Notes: generated from the sequence alone by a model not told the origin. A DNA stretch of 18,645 bases from Atopobium sp. (GCA_018376005.1 JAHACE010000010.1:1-18645); one strand, 5' to 3'. Shown: positions 6,115-12,740, numbered from the stretch's first letter. Program-made: numbers and translations.

Positions 6115-6675
6115 ATGGCAGACGAGAAGTACACACCTCGCCTTAAAGAGCTTTACTACGCATCCGTGCGTGATGCTCTGAAGGAGAAATTTGGTTACAC
6201 CAACGTTAACCAGATTCCTAAGTTTGAGAAGATCGTTGTCAACATGGGTGTTGGCGAGGCAGCTACAGATGCTAAGGCAATTGACGGCGCTGTAAACGAC
6301 CTCCGTACCATTACTGGTCAGCAGCCACTTGTTACACACGCTCGCAAGTCTATCGCAACCTTTAAGCTTCGCCAGGGTATGCCAATCGGCGCTAAAGTTA
6401 CCCTTCGTGGCGATCGTATGTGGGAGTTCCTGGATCGTCTGATCGCAGTTGCAATTCCTCGTATCCGCGACTTCCGTGGTATCTCTGCTAAGAGCTTCGA
6501 CGGCCGTGGTAACTTCTCCATGGGCGTAACCGAGCAGCTCATCTTCCCAGAGATTGACTTTGACAAGATGGACCACACCCGCGGTATGGACATCACCATT
6601 GTCACCACTGCTAACACCAACGAGGAGGGTAAGGCACTTCTCGACGCCTTCCACTTCCCATTCAAGCAGGACTAA
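6115..6675 (+). CDS. rplE: 50S ribosomal protein L5
   Basis: 186-residue L5, which binds 5S rRNA in the central protuberance and contacts P-site tRNA and S13. Family segments are IPKFEKIVVNMGVG, GQQPLVTHARKSIATFKLR, FDGRGNFSMGVTEQLIFPEI and the RGMDITIVTTA end. Length is typical (179-187). The start has TTAAGGAGA five bases upstream. It is the first gene after the internal terminator and a folded leader, and is followed by a 124-base spacer holding four hairpins before rpsN. Confidence 0.97.
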   Translation: MADEKYTPRLKELYYASVRDALKEKFGYTNVNQIPKFEKIVVNMGVGEAATDAKAIDGAVNDLRTITGQQPLVTHARKSIATFKLRQGMPIGAKVTLRGDRMWEFLDRLIAVAIPRIRDFRGISAKSFDGRGNFSMGVTEQLIFPEIDFDKMDHTRGMDITIVTTANTNEEGKALLDAFHFPFKQD

Positions 6676-6683
6676 CTTTTACC

Positions 6684-6778
6684 TGCGCTTAAATTAAGCG
6701 CATTCCTGTTGGCATCTTCGATGCCGGGTGACATAGTCACCAGCACTATTGTTTGAAGTCATCTTGGCGTTCGCCAAG
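6684..6778 (+). promoter_or_regulatory. Four tandem hairpins between rplE and rpsN
   Basis: Four perfect stems follow one another. TGCGCTTAA (6684-6692) with TTAAGCGCA (6694-6702) is a near-continuous palindrome whose innermost bases must open. GGCATC (6711-6716) pairs with GATGCC (6720-6725), GGTGAC (6727-6732) with GTCACC (6736-6741), and CTTGGCG (6763-6769) with CGCCAAG (6772-6778). The last sits 9 bases before the AAGGAGGA ribosome site of rpsN. None has a following T-tract. Such density in 95 bases is far above expectation for an ordinary spacer. Protein-binding leader, RNase site or mRNA stabiliser are all possible. Confidence 0.65.
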
Positions 6779-6799
6779 TTGCATTTTGAAGGAGGATTT

Positions 6800-6985
6800 G
6801 TGGCTAAGACTTCGATGATCGTCAAAGCCTCGCGTGAGCCGAAGTACTCTACGCGCACACAGAACCGTTGCCAGCGTTGTGGACGTCCCCACTCCGTTTA
6901 CCGCAAGTTTGGTCTGTGCCGTGTGTGCTTCCGTGAGCTAGCGAGCAAGGGCGAGCTTCCTGGTGTCCGCAAGGCAAGCTGGTAG
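6800..6985 (+). CDS. rpsN: 30S ribosomal protein S14, zinc-binding type Z
   Basis: 61-residue short S14 of the small-subunit head. Cysteines 24, 27, 40 and 43 (CQRC and CRVC) form the zinc ribbon that defines the C+ type; the zinc-free paralogue is about 90-100 residues and lacks them. It starts GTG at 6800 with AAGGAGGA upstream, giving MAKTSMIVKA; an in-frame upstream extension would run through the hairpins. Often named rpsZ or rpsN1. It is preceded by four hairpins and followed by an 89-base folded spacer. Confidence 0.96.
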   Translation: MAKTSMIVKASREPKYSTRTQNRCQRCGRPHSVYRKFGLCRVCFRELASKGELPGVRKASW

Positions 6986-6997
6986 GACTCAGGGCTC

Positions 6998-7052
6998 TGG
7001 CGTCAAGGCATCTGCGCCACGGGTGTAGATGAACCAGACACGCAGTTTCATC
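6998..7052 (+). promoter_or_regulatory. Alternative hairpins between rpsN and rpsH
   Basis: TCTGCGCC (7011-7018) pairs with GGTGTAGA (7022-7029), eight pairs with two G-U wobbles and loop ACG. This competes with TGGCG (6998-7002) pairing CGCCA (7015-7019), and with GATGAA (7028-7033) pairing TTCATC (7047-7052) only at two bases. The last hairpin ends before the GAAGGAGAAGG ribosome site of rpsH. In E. coli S8 controls the spc operon at the rplE start; a functional equivalent here is speculative. Confidence 0.4.
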
Positions 7053-7074
7053 ATTAACGAAGGAGAAGGATCAA

Positions 7075-7473
7075 ATGAAAATTACCGATCCCATTTCAGA
7101 CATGCTGACGCGTATTCGTAACGCAAACTCAGCTGGCAAGGATTCCGTATCCATGCCATCGAGCAAGGTGCTCGTTGAGATTGCTCGCGTCATCACCGAA
7201 GAGGGCTATGTCGAGGGTTACACCGTTGAGGATACTAAGCCTCAGAAGACTCTTCACATCACCCTTAAGTATGGTAAGAAGCGCGCTAAGGTTATCCGCG
7301 GCATTCGTCGTATTTCCAAGCCTGGTCTGCGCATTTACTCCACCGCTGAGAAGCTTCCACGCGTTCTTGGTGGTCTTGGTACCGCAGTGGTTTCCACTTC
7401 TAAGGGCATGATGTGCGACCGCGACGCTCGTAAGAACGGCGTTGGCGGCGAGGTCATCGCTTACGTTTGGTAA
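7075..7473 (+). CDS. rpsH: 30S ribosomal protein S8
   Basis: 132-residue S8, a primary 16S rRNA binder of the central domain and, in E. coli, the translational repressor of the spc operon. It starts MKITDPISDMLTRIRNAN and ends with the conserved GLGTAVVSTSKGMMCDRDAR and GGEVIAYVW. Length is typical (130-133). The ATG has GAAGGAGAAGG upstream. rplF follows after 27 bases. Confidence 0.97.
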   Translation: MKITDPISDMLTRIRNANSAGKDSVSMPSSKVLVEIARVITEEGYVEGYTVEDTKPQKTLHITLKYGKKRAKVIRGIRRISKPGLRIYSTAEKLPRVLGGLGTAVVSTSKGMMCDRDARKNGVGGEVIAYVW

Positions 7474-7500
7474 ATCTGACAGGAATGAAAGGAGACAGCC

Positions 7501-8037
7501 GTGTCTCGTATTGGTAAGAAGCCTGTCCAGATTCCTGCTGGAGTCACTGTGACAGTTGATAACACCACCGTAACCGTTAAGGGTTCTAAGGGCGAGCTGA
7601 CTCGTACTTTCTCTGAGCTGGTTGCTATCGCTCAGGAGGGCGAGGAGATTCTTGTTACTCGCGTTGACGAGTCCACTGAGTCCAATGCTCAGCAGGGTCT
7701 TGTCCGTACCCTTATCCACAACATGGTTGTTGGTGTCTCTGAGGGCTTCGAGAAGAAGCTTGAGCTCACCGGCGTTGGTTACCGTGTAGCACTTAAGGGC
7801 AAGGATCTTGACCTTTCCCTTGGTTATTCTCACCCAGTTCTCTATGTTGCACCTGAGGGCATTAGCTTTGAGGTACCTGATAACACTCACCTTACCGTTA
7901 AGGGTATTTCTAAGGAGAAGGTCGGCCAGGTTGCAGCTGAGATTCGTATGAAGCGTCCACCAGAGCCTTACAAGGGCAAGGGCATTCACTACGAAGGTGA
8001 GCACATCCGCAGGAAGCTCGGTAAGGCTGCTAAGTAA
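7501..8037 (+). CDS. rplF: 50S ribosomal protein L6
   Basis: 178-residue L6, near the factor-binding site and the sarcin-ricin loop. It opens SRIGKKPVQIPAGVTV, has the GVGYRVALKGKDLDLSLGYSHPV centre, and ends with the signature RPPEPYKGKGIHYEGEHIRRK plus a basic tail. Length is normal (175-185). It uses a GTG start with GAAAGGAG upstream. It is followed by a 68-base spacer with two perfect hairpins before rplR. Confidence 0.97.
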   Translation: MSRIGKKPVQIPAGVTVTVDNTTVTVKGSKGELTRTFSELVAIAQEGEEILVTRVDESTESNAQQGLVRTLIHNMVVGVSEGFEKKLELTGVGYRVALKGKDLDLSLGYSHPVLYVAPEGISFEVPDNTHLTVKGISKEKVGQVAAEIRMKRPPEPYKGKGIHYEGEHIRRKLGKAAK

Positions 8038-8047
8038 AGCAACCCTA

Positions 8048-8085
8048 CTTTTAGGCTAAAAGACCATCACCCCGTTAGGTGATGG
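8048..8085 (+). promoter_or_regulatory. Two tandem hairpins between rplF and rplR
   Basis: CTTTTA (8048-8053) pairs with TAAAAG (8057-8062), loop GGC; CCATCACC (8064-8071) pairs perfectly with GGTGATGG (8078-8085), loop CCGTTA. They are one base apart. No T-tract follows the second stem, so it is not a normal terminator, and a good ribosome site (CTAAGGAGAAGGA) follows. Same style as the other long spacers of this operon. Confidence 0.55.
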
Positions 8086-8105
8086 CATGTCTCTAAGGAG
8101 AAGGA

Positions 8106-8474
8106 ATGAACAAGCAGCAGGCGAAAAAGGCGGGTCTTGAACGCCGCAAGCGCCGCGTACGTGCCAAGGTCTTTGGTACACCTGAGCGTCCGCGTCTTGC
8201 AGTTCACCGCACAAACGCAAACATTTATGCACAGCTTATTGACGACGCTTCTGGAAGAACTCTCTGCTCTGCCTCTACGCTTGACCCAGAGTTCCGTTCT
8301 ACTGGCAAGGTTGGCTCCAACAAGGAGGCAGCTGAGTTCGTAGGTGAGCTTATCGGTAAGCGCGCTGCCGAGAAGAACGTCACTGAGGTCACTTTTGACC
8401 GTGGTGGCCGTCTCTATCACGGCCGCGTCAAGGCTTTGGCAGATGGCGCCCGCAACGCGGGCCTGAAGTTCTAG
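8106..8474 (+). CDS. rplR: 50S ribosomal protein L18
   Basis: 122-residue L18, which binds 5S rRNA with L5 in the central protuberance. It has RRKRRVRAKVFGTPERPRLA, then the RTNANIYAQLIDDASGRTL strand region, and ends FDRGGRLYHGRVKALADGAR followed by AGLKF. Length is typical (116-122). Set behind two hairpins; rpsE follows after nine bases with its ribosome site overlapping the rplR stop. Confidence 0.97.
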   Translation: MNKQQAKKAGLERRKRRVRAKVFGTPERPRLAVHRTNANIYAQLIDDASGRTLCSASTLDPEFRSTGKVGSNKEAAEFVGELIGKRAAEKNVTEVTFDRGGRLYHGRVKALADGARNAGLKF

Positions 8475-8483
8475 GAGGATTCA

Positions 8484-9005
8484 ATGGCACGTGATCGTAA
8501 GCGCCAGCAGGATACGGATCTTCAGGAGCGCGTCGTTTATATTCACCGCGTTTCCAAGACCGTTAAGGGTGGCCGCCGTATGTCACTCGTTGCTCTGGTA
8601 GTCGTTGGCGACGGTAAGGGTAACGTTGGTATTGGCCAGGGTCGTTCCGCTGAGGTACCTCTGGCAATTCAGAAGGGCGTCGAGGACGCAAAGAGGAACA
8701 TGTTCAAGGTCCCACTGACCGAGACTGGTTCCGTACCACACGCAGTCACTGGTCACTACGGTGCAGGTTCTGTTCTTATTAAGCCTGCATTCGAGGGTAC
8801 TGGTGTTATTGCTGGCGGTCCTATTCGTCCACTCTTCGAGCTTGCAGGTATCACCAATGTACTTTCTAAGTCCCTTGGTACCGACAACGCTCTGAACATG
8901 ATTAAGGCAGCAGCTGAGGGTCTGAAGGAGCTTTCCAGCCCAGAAGAAGCAGCTGAGCGTCGTGGCCTAACCGTCGGCGATATGTTCGTCGGAAAGGAGA
9001 ACTAA
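8484..9005 (+). CDS. rpsE: 30S ribosomal protein S5
   Basis: 173-residue S5 of the decoding-region and mRNA-entry side of the 30S body; known site of ram and spectinomycin-resistance changes. The N-terminal dsRBD-like domain reads LQERVVYIHRVSKTVKGGRR and VALVVVGDGKGNVGIGQGRS; the C-terminal domain has GAGSVLIKPAFEGTGVIAGG. Length is normal (160-175). AGGAGGA precedes the ATG. rpmD starts two bases after the stop. Confidence 0.97.
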   Translation: MARDRKRQQDTDLQERVVYIHRVSKTVKGGRRMSLVALVVVGDGKGNVGIGQGRSAEVPLAIQKGVEDAKRNMFKVPLTETGSVPHAVTGHYGAGSVLIKPAFEGTGVIAGGPIRPLFELAGITNVLSKSLGTDNALNMIKAAAEGLKELSSPEEAAERRGLTVGDMFVGKEN

Positions 9006-9007
9006 CG

Positions 9008-9193
9008 ATGGCTAAGAACCTTAGCATCAAGCTTGTCCGTGGCGCCGTTGCAGGCGTCAAGAAGGACCAGACTGCTACGGTGAAGGCCCTCGGCCTCCAC
9101 AAGATCGGCGATACCGTCGAGCAGCCTGACAACCCAAGCATTCGTGGAATGATCTTCAAGGTTAAGCACCTTGTCGAGGTTGAAGAGAACTAG
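9008..9193 (+). CDS. rpmD: 50S ribosomal protein L30
   Basis: 61-residue L30, a small ferredoxin-like-fold large-subunit protein. The sequence LSIKLVRGAVAGVKKDQTAT and the later LGLHKIGDTVEQPDNPSIRG and VKHLVEV are characteristic; length is typical (58-62). Ribosome site AAAGGAG lies across the rpsE stop, so the genes are coupled. Presence of L30 fits a Gram-positive or proteobacterial spc operon; it is missing in some phyla. Confidence 0.95.
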   Translation: MAKNLSIKLVRGAVAGVKKDQTATVKALGLHKIGDTVEQPDNPSIRGMIFKVKHLVEVEEN

Positions 9194-9204
9194 AGGTAGT
9201 AATA

Positions 9205-9651
9205 ATGCAGCTCAATGATCTTCGCCCCGCAGTGGGTTCGCGCAAAAATCGTAAGCGCGTAGGTCGCGGTAATTCTTCAGGCAATGGTACTTTTGCCGGC
9301 CGCGGTATGAATGGTCAGCTCTCCCGCTCTGGTGGCGGCAAGGGCGCTGGCTTCGAGGGTGGACAGCAGCCACTGGCTATGCGTCTTCCTAAGCTTCCTG
9401 GTTTCACTAACCACAACCGTGTTGAGTACGCTCCAGTCAACGTTGCTCGTCTGAATGCACTCTTTGCAGATGGCGAGACCGTAGACGCAGAGGCTCTGGT
9501 TGCTAAGGGAGTTATCAAGTACAACTTCATCCCAGTCAAGGTTCTGGGTGATGGCGAGCTTTCTAAGAAGCTCACTGTTAAGGTCGACAAGGTTTCCGCC
9601 TCCGCAAAGGCTAAGATCGAGGCGGCCGGTGGAAAGGTTGAGGCCGAGTAG
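9205..9651 (+). CDS. rplO: 50S ribosomal protein L15
   Basis: 148-residue L15, a late-assembly large-subunit protein. It begins MQLNDLRPAVGSRKNRKRVGRG with the glycine-rich extended arm (GNGTFAGRGMNGQLSRSGGG) that threads into 23S rRNA, and ends in a small globular domain. Length is normal (144-150). The final G of its TAG stop is the first base of the secY GTG start, so the two are tightly coupled, as is usual for rplO-secY. Confidence 0.97.
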   Translation: MQLNDLRPAVGSRKNRKRVGRGNSSGNGTFAGRGMNGQLSRSGGGKGAGFEGGQQPLAMRLPKLPGFTNHNRVEYAPVNVARLNALFADGETVDAEALVAKGVIKYNFIPVKVLGDGELSKKLTVKVDKVSASAKAKIEAAGGKVEAE

Positions 9652-10931
9652 TGAGTAAAGGAATCGCCAACGCATTTCGTGTTCCGGAACTAAGGGGAAA
9701 GATTCTCCTTACGGTACTGATTCTTCTTCTGTACCGTTTTGGTGCGTATCTTCCTGTGCCCGGTGCTCCATTCCAGCAGATGCTTTCTGTTTATCAGAAT
9801 GGTCTTGCTAAGAATGGCGCAATGGCCGTGCTTAACCTATTTTCGGGTGGCGCTCTTTCTCGCATGTCTGTTTTCAGTCTGGGCATCATGCCTTACATTA
9901 CGGCTCAGATCATCTTCCAGATGATGCAGTCCGTTATTCCATCTCTTGGCGAGCTTGCTAAAGATGGTGAGAGCGGCCAGCGTAAGATTACGCAGTACAC
10001 GCGTTATCTTACGGTTGGCCTAGCTCTGCTCAATGCAGTTGGTTACCTGTTCTTGTTTAAGAGCTATGGTGTATCTTTTGCATCTATGGAGGGCGTGCCT
10101 GAGGCACTTGAAAACTTCCTGGTAGTCTTTACCATGCTAGTTGGTGCCATCATTATTATGTGGCTCGGTGAGGTTATTACCCAGCAAGGTGTTGGCAACG
10201 GAATGAGTCTTATCATCTTTGCAAACATCATGGCTGGACTTCCAACAGCCCTTATTTCTTCAGTAGCTACTCGTGGAAACATTGTTCTTACCGTTGTTAC
10301 TGTTGTGGTTATGCTCGCTATTATTCCGCTCATTGTTTACATTGAGCGTGGTCAGCGTCGTATTCCTATCAACTATGCCAAGCGCGTTGTTGGTCGTCGT
10401 ATGATGGGTGGTCAGTCAACGTACCTTCCAATTAAGGTAAACACTGCAGGCGTTGTACCAATCATCTTTGCATCTGCAATCCTGTACCTTCCTGCTCAGG
10501 TTGCTGTGTTCTTCCCAGGAGTAGAGTGGATTCAAAATCTTGCTACTTCACTTTCTTCTGGATGGGTTAACTGGGTTCTCTCAGTTATGTTCATTGTCTT
10601 CTTTGCATACTTCTACACCTCAATGGTGTTCAATCCAGAGGAGACAGCAGACCAGCTTAAGAAGCAGGGAGGCTTTATTCCTGGTGTTCGTCCAGGTACT
10701 GCTACTTCAACGTATATCAAGACTGTTATTGACAGAGTCACCCTCCCCGGTGCTATCTTTATGGCAGTTCTTGCAATCGTTCCAACCATTATTTTCTGGT
10801 TCACAGGCGATTCGTTGATACAGGCGTTTGGTGGAACTTCCGTCCTCATCATGGTCGGTGTTGCAATGGATACACTCTCTTCCATTGAGTCCCACCTTAA
10901 GATGCACAACTATGAGGGCTTCTTTAAGTAG
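9651..10931 (+). CDS. secY: Preprotein translocase subunit SecY
   Basis: 426-residue channel subunit of the SecYEG translocon in the cytoplasmic membrane. About ten hydrophobic segments are visible, the first near residues 17-35. Hallmarks include YRFGAYLPVPG, FSGGALSRMSVFSLGIMPYI (plug and TM2 region), the YIERGQRRIPINYAKRVVGR cytoplasmic loop, and GFIPGVRPGTATSTYI before the last helices. Length is typical (420-440). GTG start overlapping the rplO stop by one base. It is followed 17 bases later by a strong terminator, so it ends the rplE-secY unit. Confidence 0.97.
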   Translation: MSKGIANAFRVPELRGKILLTVLILLLYRFGAYLPVPGAPFQQMLSVYQNGLAKNGAMAVLNLFSGGALSRMSVFSLGIMPYITAQIIFQMMQSVIPSLGELAKDGESGQRKITQYTRYLTVGLALLNAVGYLFLFKSYGVSFASMEGVPEALENFLVVFTMLVGAIIIMWLGEVITQQGVGNGMSLIIFANIMAGLPTALISSVATRGNIVLTVVTVVVMLAIIPLIVYIERGQRRIPINYAKRVVGRRMMGGQSTYLPIKVNTAGVVPIIFASAILYLPAQVAVFFPGVEWIQNLATSLSSGWVNWVLSVMFIVFFAYFYTSMVFNPEETADQLKKQGGFIPGVRPGTATSTYIKTVIDRVTLPGAIFMAVLAIVPTIIFWFTGDSLIQAFGGTSVLIMVGVAMDTLSSIESHLKMHNYEGFFK

Positions 10932-10948
10932 TTCTTAATACGTAGCAT

Positions 10949-10980
10949 AAAGGGGCCTGGAAACAGGCCCCTTTTATTAT
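10949..10980 (+). terminator. Strong intrinsic terminator after secY
   Basis: GGGGCCTG (10952-10959) pairs with CAGGCCCC (10964-10971) through a GAAA tetraloop, extended by AAA/TTT, followed by TTTTATTATTTG. A classic rho-independent terminator. adk begins only 18 bases beyond it, so adk and map need either read-through or a promoter that I could not find in the gap. Confidence 0.92.
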
Positions 10981-10998
10981 TTGAAAGGAAGGCGAAGC

Positions 10999-11625
10999 AT
11001 GAACATTGTTCTTCTCGGCGCACCTGGCGCTGGCAAGGGTACACAGGCTCAGAAGCTCGTTGCAGAGTATGGACTTGCTCACATCTCAACCGGTGACCTT
11101 CTTCGTGCTGCTGTTAAAGCTCAGTCTGAGCTTGGCGTTAAGGCTAAAGAGTATATGGATGCTGGTCAGCTTGTTCCAGATCAGCTTGTAATTGACCTGG
11201 TAAAAGAGCGCCTTTCTGCAGACGATGCAAAGGCTGGTTTTATTCTTGATGGCTTCCCACGCAACACCGCTCAGGCAGTAACCCTTGATTTTGAGCTTCA
11301 GAATATGGGCCTCAAGCTTGATGCAGCTCTGCTTGTTGCTGTTGAGCCAGAGGTTATTGTTGAGCGTCTTTCTTCTCGCCGTACGTGCAAAGAGTGTGGT
11401 TATACTGCACCTGCTGGTACAGAGACTTGCCCAAATTGTTCTGGTGAGATGTATCAGCGTGATGACGATAAGCCAGAGACAATTCGTAAGCGTCTTGATG
11501 TATACGAGAACCAGACTTCTCCTTTGATTGAGTACTACAAGGGTCATGGAATTCTGAAGGAGGTCAACGGAGATCGTCCTGTTGACGAGGTATTCGCCGA
11601 CGTAAAGACACTCCTCGCACTATGA
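10999..11625 (+). CDS. adk: Adenylate kinase, zinc-lid type
   Basis: 208-residue adenylate kinase, interconverting ATP + AMP and 2 ADP in the cytoplasm. The P-loop GAPGAGKGT is at residues 7-15, the AMP-binding STGDLLRAAV near 30-39, and GFILDGFPRN near 80-89. The LID has four cysteines at 130, 133, 144 and 147, a zinc ribbon. The lid is compact: 10 residues separate the two CxxC pairs, against about 16 in B. subtilis Adk, which explains the slightly short protein. The ATG at 10999 follows GAAAGGAAGG. The TGA stop overlaps the map start (ATGA). Confidence 0.97.
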   Translation: MNIVLLGAPGAGKGTQAQKLVAEYGLAHISTGDLLRAAVKAQSELGVKAKEYMDAGQLVPDQLVIDLVKERLSADDAKAGFILDGFPRNTAQAVTLDFELQNMGLKLDAALLVAVEPEVIVERLSSRRTCKECGYTAPAGTETCPNCSGEMYQRDDDKPETIRKRLDVYENQTSPLIEYYKGHGILKEVNGDRPVDEVFADVKTLLAL

Positions 11626-12068
11626 TTACGATAAAAACACCTGAACAAATCGAGGCAATGAAGGTGTCGGGCGCCCTTTCAAAGGCAGCTCTTCGCCGTG
11701 CTGGATCTATGATTAGACCTGGTGTTTCAACGCTCGAGATTGACCGCGCTGTTGAAGCTTTTATTAGACTTCATGGCGGAACCCCTACCTTTAAGGGCTA
11801 CGGTGGATTCCCTGGATCTGTTTGCTCTTCTATTAACGAGCAGATTGTTCACGGTATTCCATCAGCTAACGTCATTTTGCAAGATGGCGATATTCTGACC
11901 ATTGACACGGGTGCTACCGTTAACGGTTGGGCAGGAGATAACGCTTGGACGTTCTACTGCGGAACAGTTGACGAGAAAACCCAGGCACTTTGTGAGGTTA
12001 CCCGCGATTGCCTTAAGGCAGGTATTGCAGCTGCTGTTCCTGGTGCTCGCTTCGTGAGGGAATGGTAA
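11622..12068 (+). pseudogene. map: Methionine aminopeptidase, N-terminal fragment of broken map
   Basis: The first 144 residues are good type-I methionine aminopeptidase: KTPEQIEAMKVSGALSK, the substrate-pocket His in SSINEQIVHGIP, and metal ligands Asp95 (TIDTG) and Asp106 (GDNAW). After AAAVPGARF the frame runs VREW and stops. The family normally continues another 50 residues through the GHGIG motif with a third metal ligand (His171 in E. coli numbering) before GMVIAIEPM. Here GMVIAIEPM appears at once, but in another frame, so about 150 bases (a number leaving remainder 1 on division by 3) are missing. ATG overlaps the adk stop. The product cannot be active as drawn. Confidence 0.85.
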
Positions 12069-12262
12069 TTGCAATTGAGCCTATGATTGCTATGGGTACC
12101 TACGATTGCACCGTTCTTGAAAATGGTTGGACCGTTGTTACAGATGATGGCCTGCCATCAGCACATTATGAGAACACGGTTGCTATTACTGCCGATGGTC
12201 CCGTTATCGTTTCAGAAGATGAAGTTGGTCCATGGTGCGAGATGCAAGGCGGTCTTGAATAA
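12062..12262 (+). pseudogene. map: Methionine aminopeptidase, C-terminal fragment of broken map
   Basis: This stretch encodes the last third of the enzyme: MVIAIEPMIAMGTYD with the glutamate ligand (Glu204 equivalent), WTVVTDDGLPSAHYENTVAI with the second glutamate (Glu235 equivalent), and a normal end. It is in a different frame from the upstream part and overlaps it by 7 bases. Sequence quality is good on both sides, pointing to a single internal deletion. It could be translated from the ATG at 12062, which has GAGGG close by, but would lack half the metal site. A sequencing or assembly loss is the main alternative to a true lesion. Confidence 0.8.
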
Positions 12263-12311
12263 CACATACATTGTTCTTCTCGCTATCTAATTGTGTTGAA
12301 AAAATAAGTGA

Positions 12312-12340
12312 TAGACGAGTGGCACATTTTTATGTATTAT
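12312..12340 (+). promoter_or_regulatory. Candidate promoter for infA and the alpha operon
   Basis: TAGACG (12312-12317, four matches to TTGACA) is separated by 17 bases from TATTAT (12335-12340, five matches to TATAAT), in an AT-rich stretch within the 113-base gap between map and infA. This predicts a start near 12347 and a short leader before the infA ribosome site GAGAGGATG. Plausible by position, as the gap otherwise holds nothing recognisable. Confidence 0.55.
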
Positions 12341-12375
12341 TGATAACCGCTGTCGATGTGTCGAGAGGATGAAAG

Positions 12376-12594
12376 TTGGCTAAACAAGACGCGATTGAGC
12401 TTGAAGGCAAGGTACTAGAACCCCTGCCAAATGCTATGTTTAACGTTGAGTTAGAGAACGGCAAGACCATCCTTTGCACCATCTCAGGTAAGATTCGAAT
12501 GAATTACATTCGAATTCTCCCTGGTGACAAGGTTGTAGTAGAGATTTCTCCTTACGATCTTACCAGGGGTCGCATTACCTACCGTTATAAGTAA
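12376..12594 (+). CDS. infA: Translation initiation factor IF-1
   Basis: 72-residue IF-1, an S1/OB-fold protein that occupies the 30S A site during initiation. AKQDAIELEGKVLEPLPNAM, LENGKTILCTISGKIRMNYI and SPYDLTRGRITYRYK cover the whole family, with exact typical length (72). It uses a TTG start at 12376, with AGAGGATGAAAG upstream; no ATG or GTG gives the conserved N-terminus. First gene after the candidate promoter. A 146-base hairpin-filled spacer separates it from rpmJ. Confidence 0.95.
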   Translation: MAKQDAIELEGKVLEPLPNAMFNVELENGKTILCTISGKIRMNYIRILPGDKVVVEISPYDLTRGRITYRYK

Positions 12595-12604
12595 GTAATG
12601 CAAA

Positions 12605-12697
12605 AGCCTTGTGTTATGCATGAGGCTATCTGTGTCTTTGCGCACTTCGCAAGGGCATTTGTACGTAAGTACAGTCGGTATTTCACGCCAGCGGCTG
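12605..12697 (+). promoter_or_regulatory. Tandem hairpins between infA and rpmJ
   Basis: Stem 1: AGCCTTGTG (12605-12613) with CATGAGGCT (12619-12627), nine pairs with two G-U. Stem 2: CTTTGCG (12636-12642) with CGCAAGG (12648-12654), one G-U. Stem 3: TGTAC (12660-12664) with GTACA (12669-12673). Stem 4: CCAG (12689-12692) with CTGG (12695-12698), weak. No T-tract follows any of them. The last is about 40 bases before the rpmJ start. Same architecture as the long spacers in the S10 and spc regions. Confidence 0.55.
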
Positions 12698-12740
12698 GGC
12701 GAGTATATAGTTCGTATCAGCAGAACCGAAAGGAAGACAC

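Noticed and set aside
5993..6181. 62-codon frame in the rplX-rplE gap
   Set aside because: It overlaps the L5 start in another frame, has no good ribosome site or domain, and runs through the hairpins of the leader.
6050..6778. Shared GTTCGCCAA in hairpins at 6050-6058 and 6769-6777
   Set aside because: Nine bases shared between two hairpins could come from chance, and the surrounding stems are unrelated; not enough for a repeat family.
788..8059. Shared 9-mer TTAGGCTAA in the rplC-rplD and rplF-rplR spacers (788-796 and 8051-8059) as a common regulatory motif
   Set aside because: It is present in only two spacers, in different structural contexts, and is compatible with chance.
12062..12068. 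Programmed frameshift or translational bypass joining the two map fragments
   Set aside because: No slippery run, pause structure or matched take-off and landing codons were seen, and the segment with the catalytic His would still be absent.
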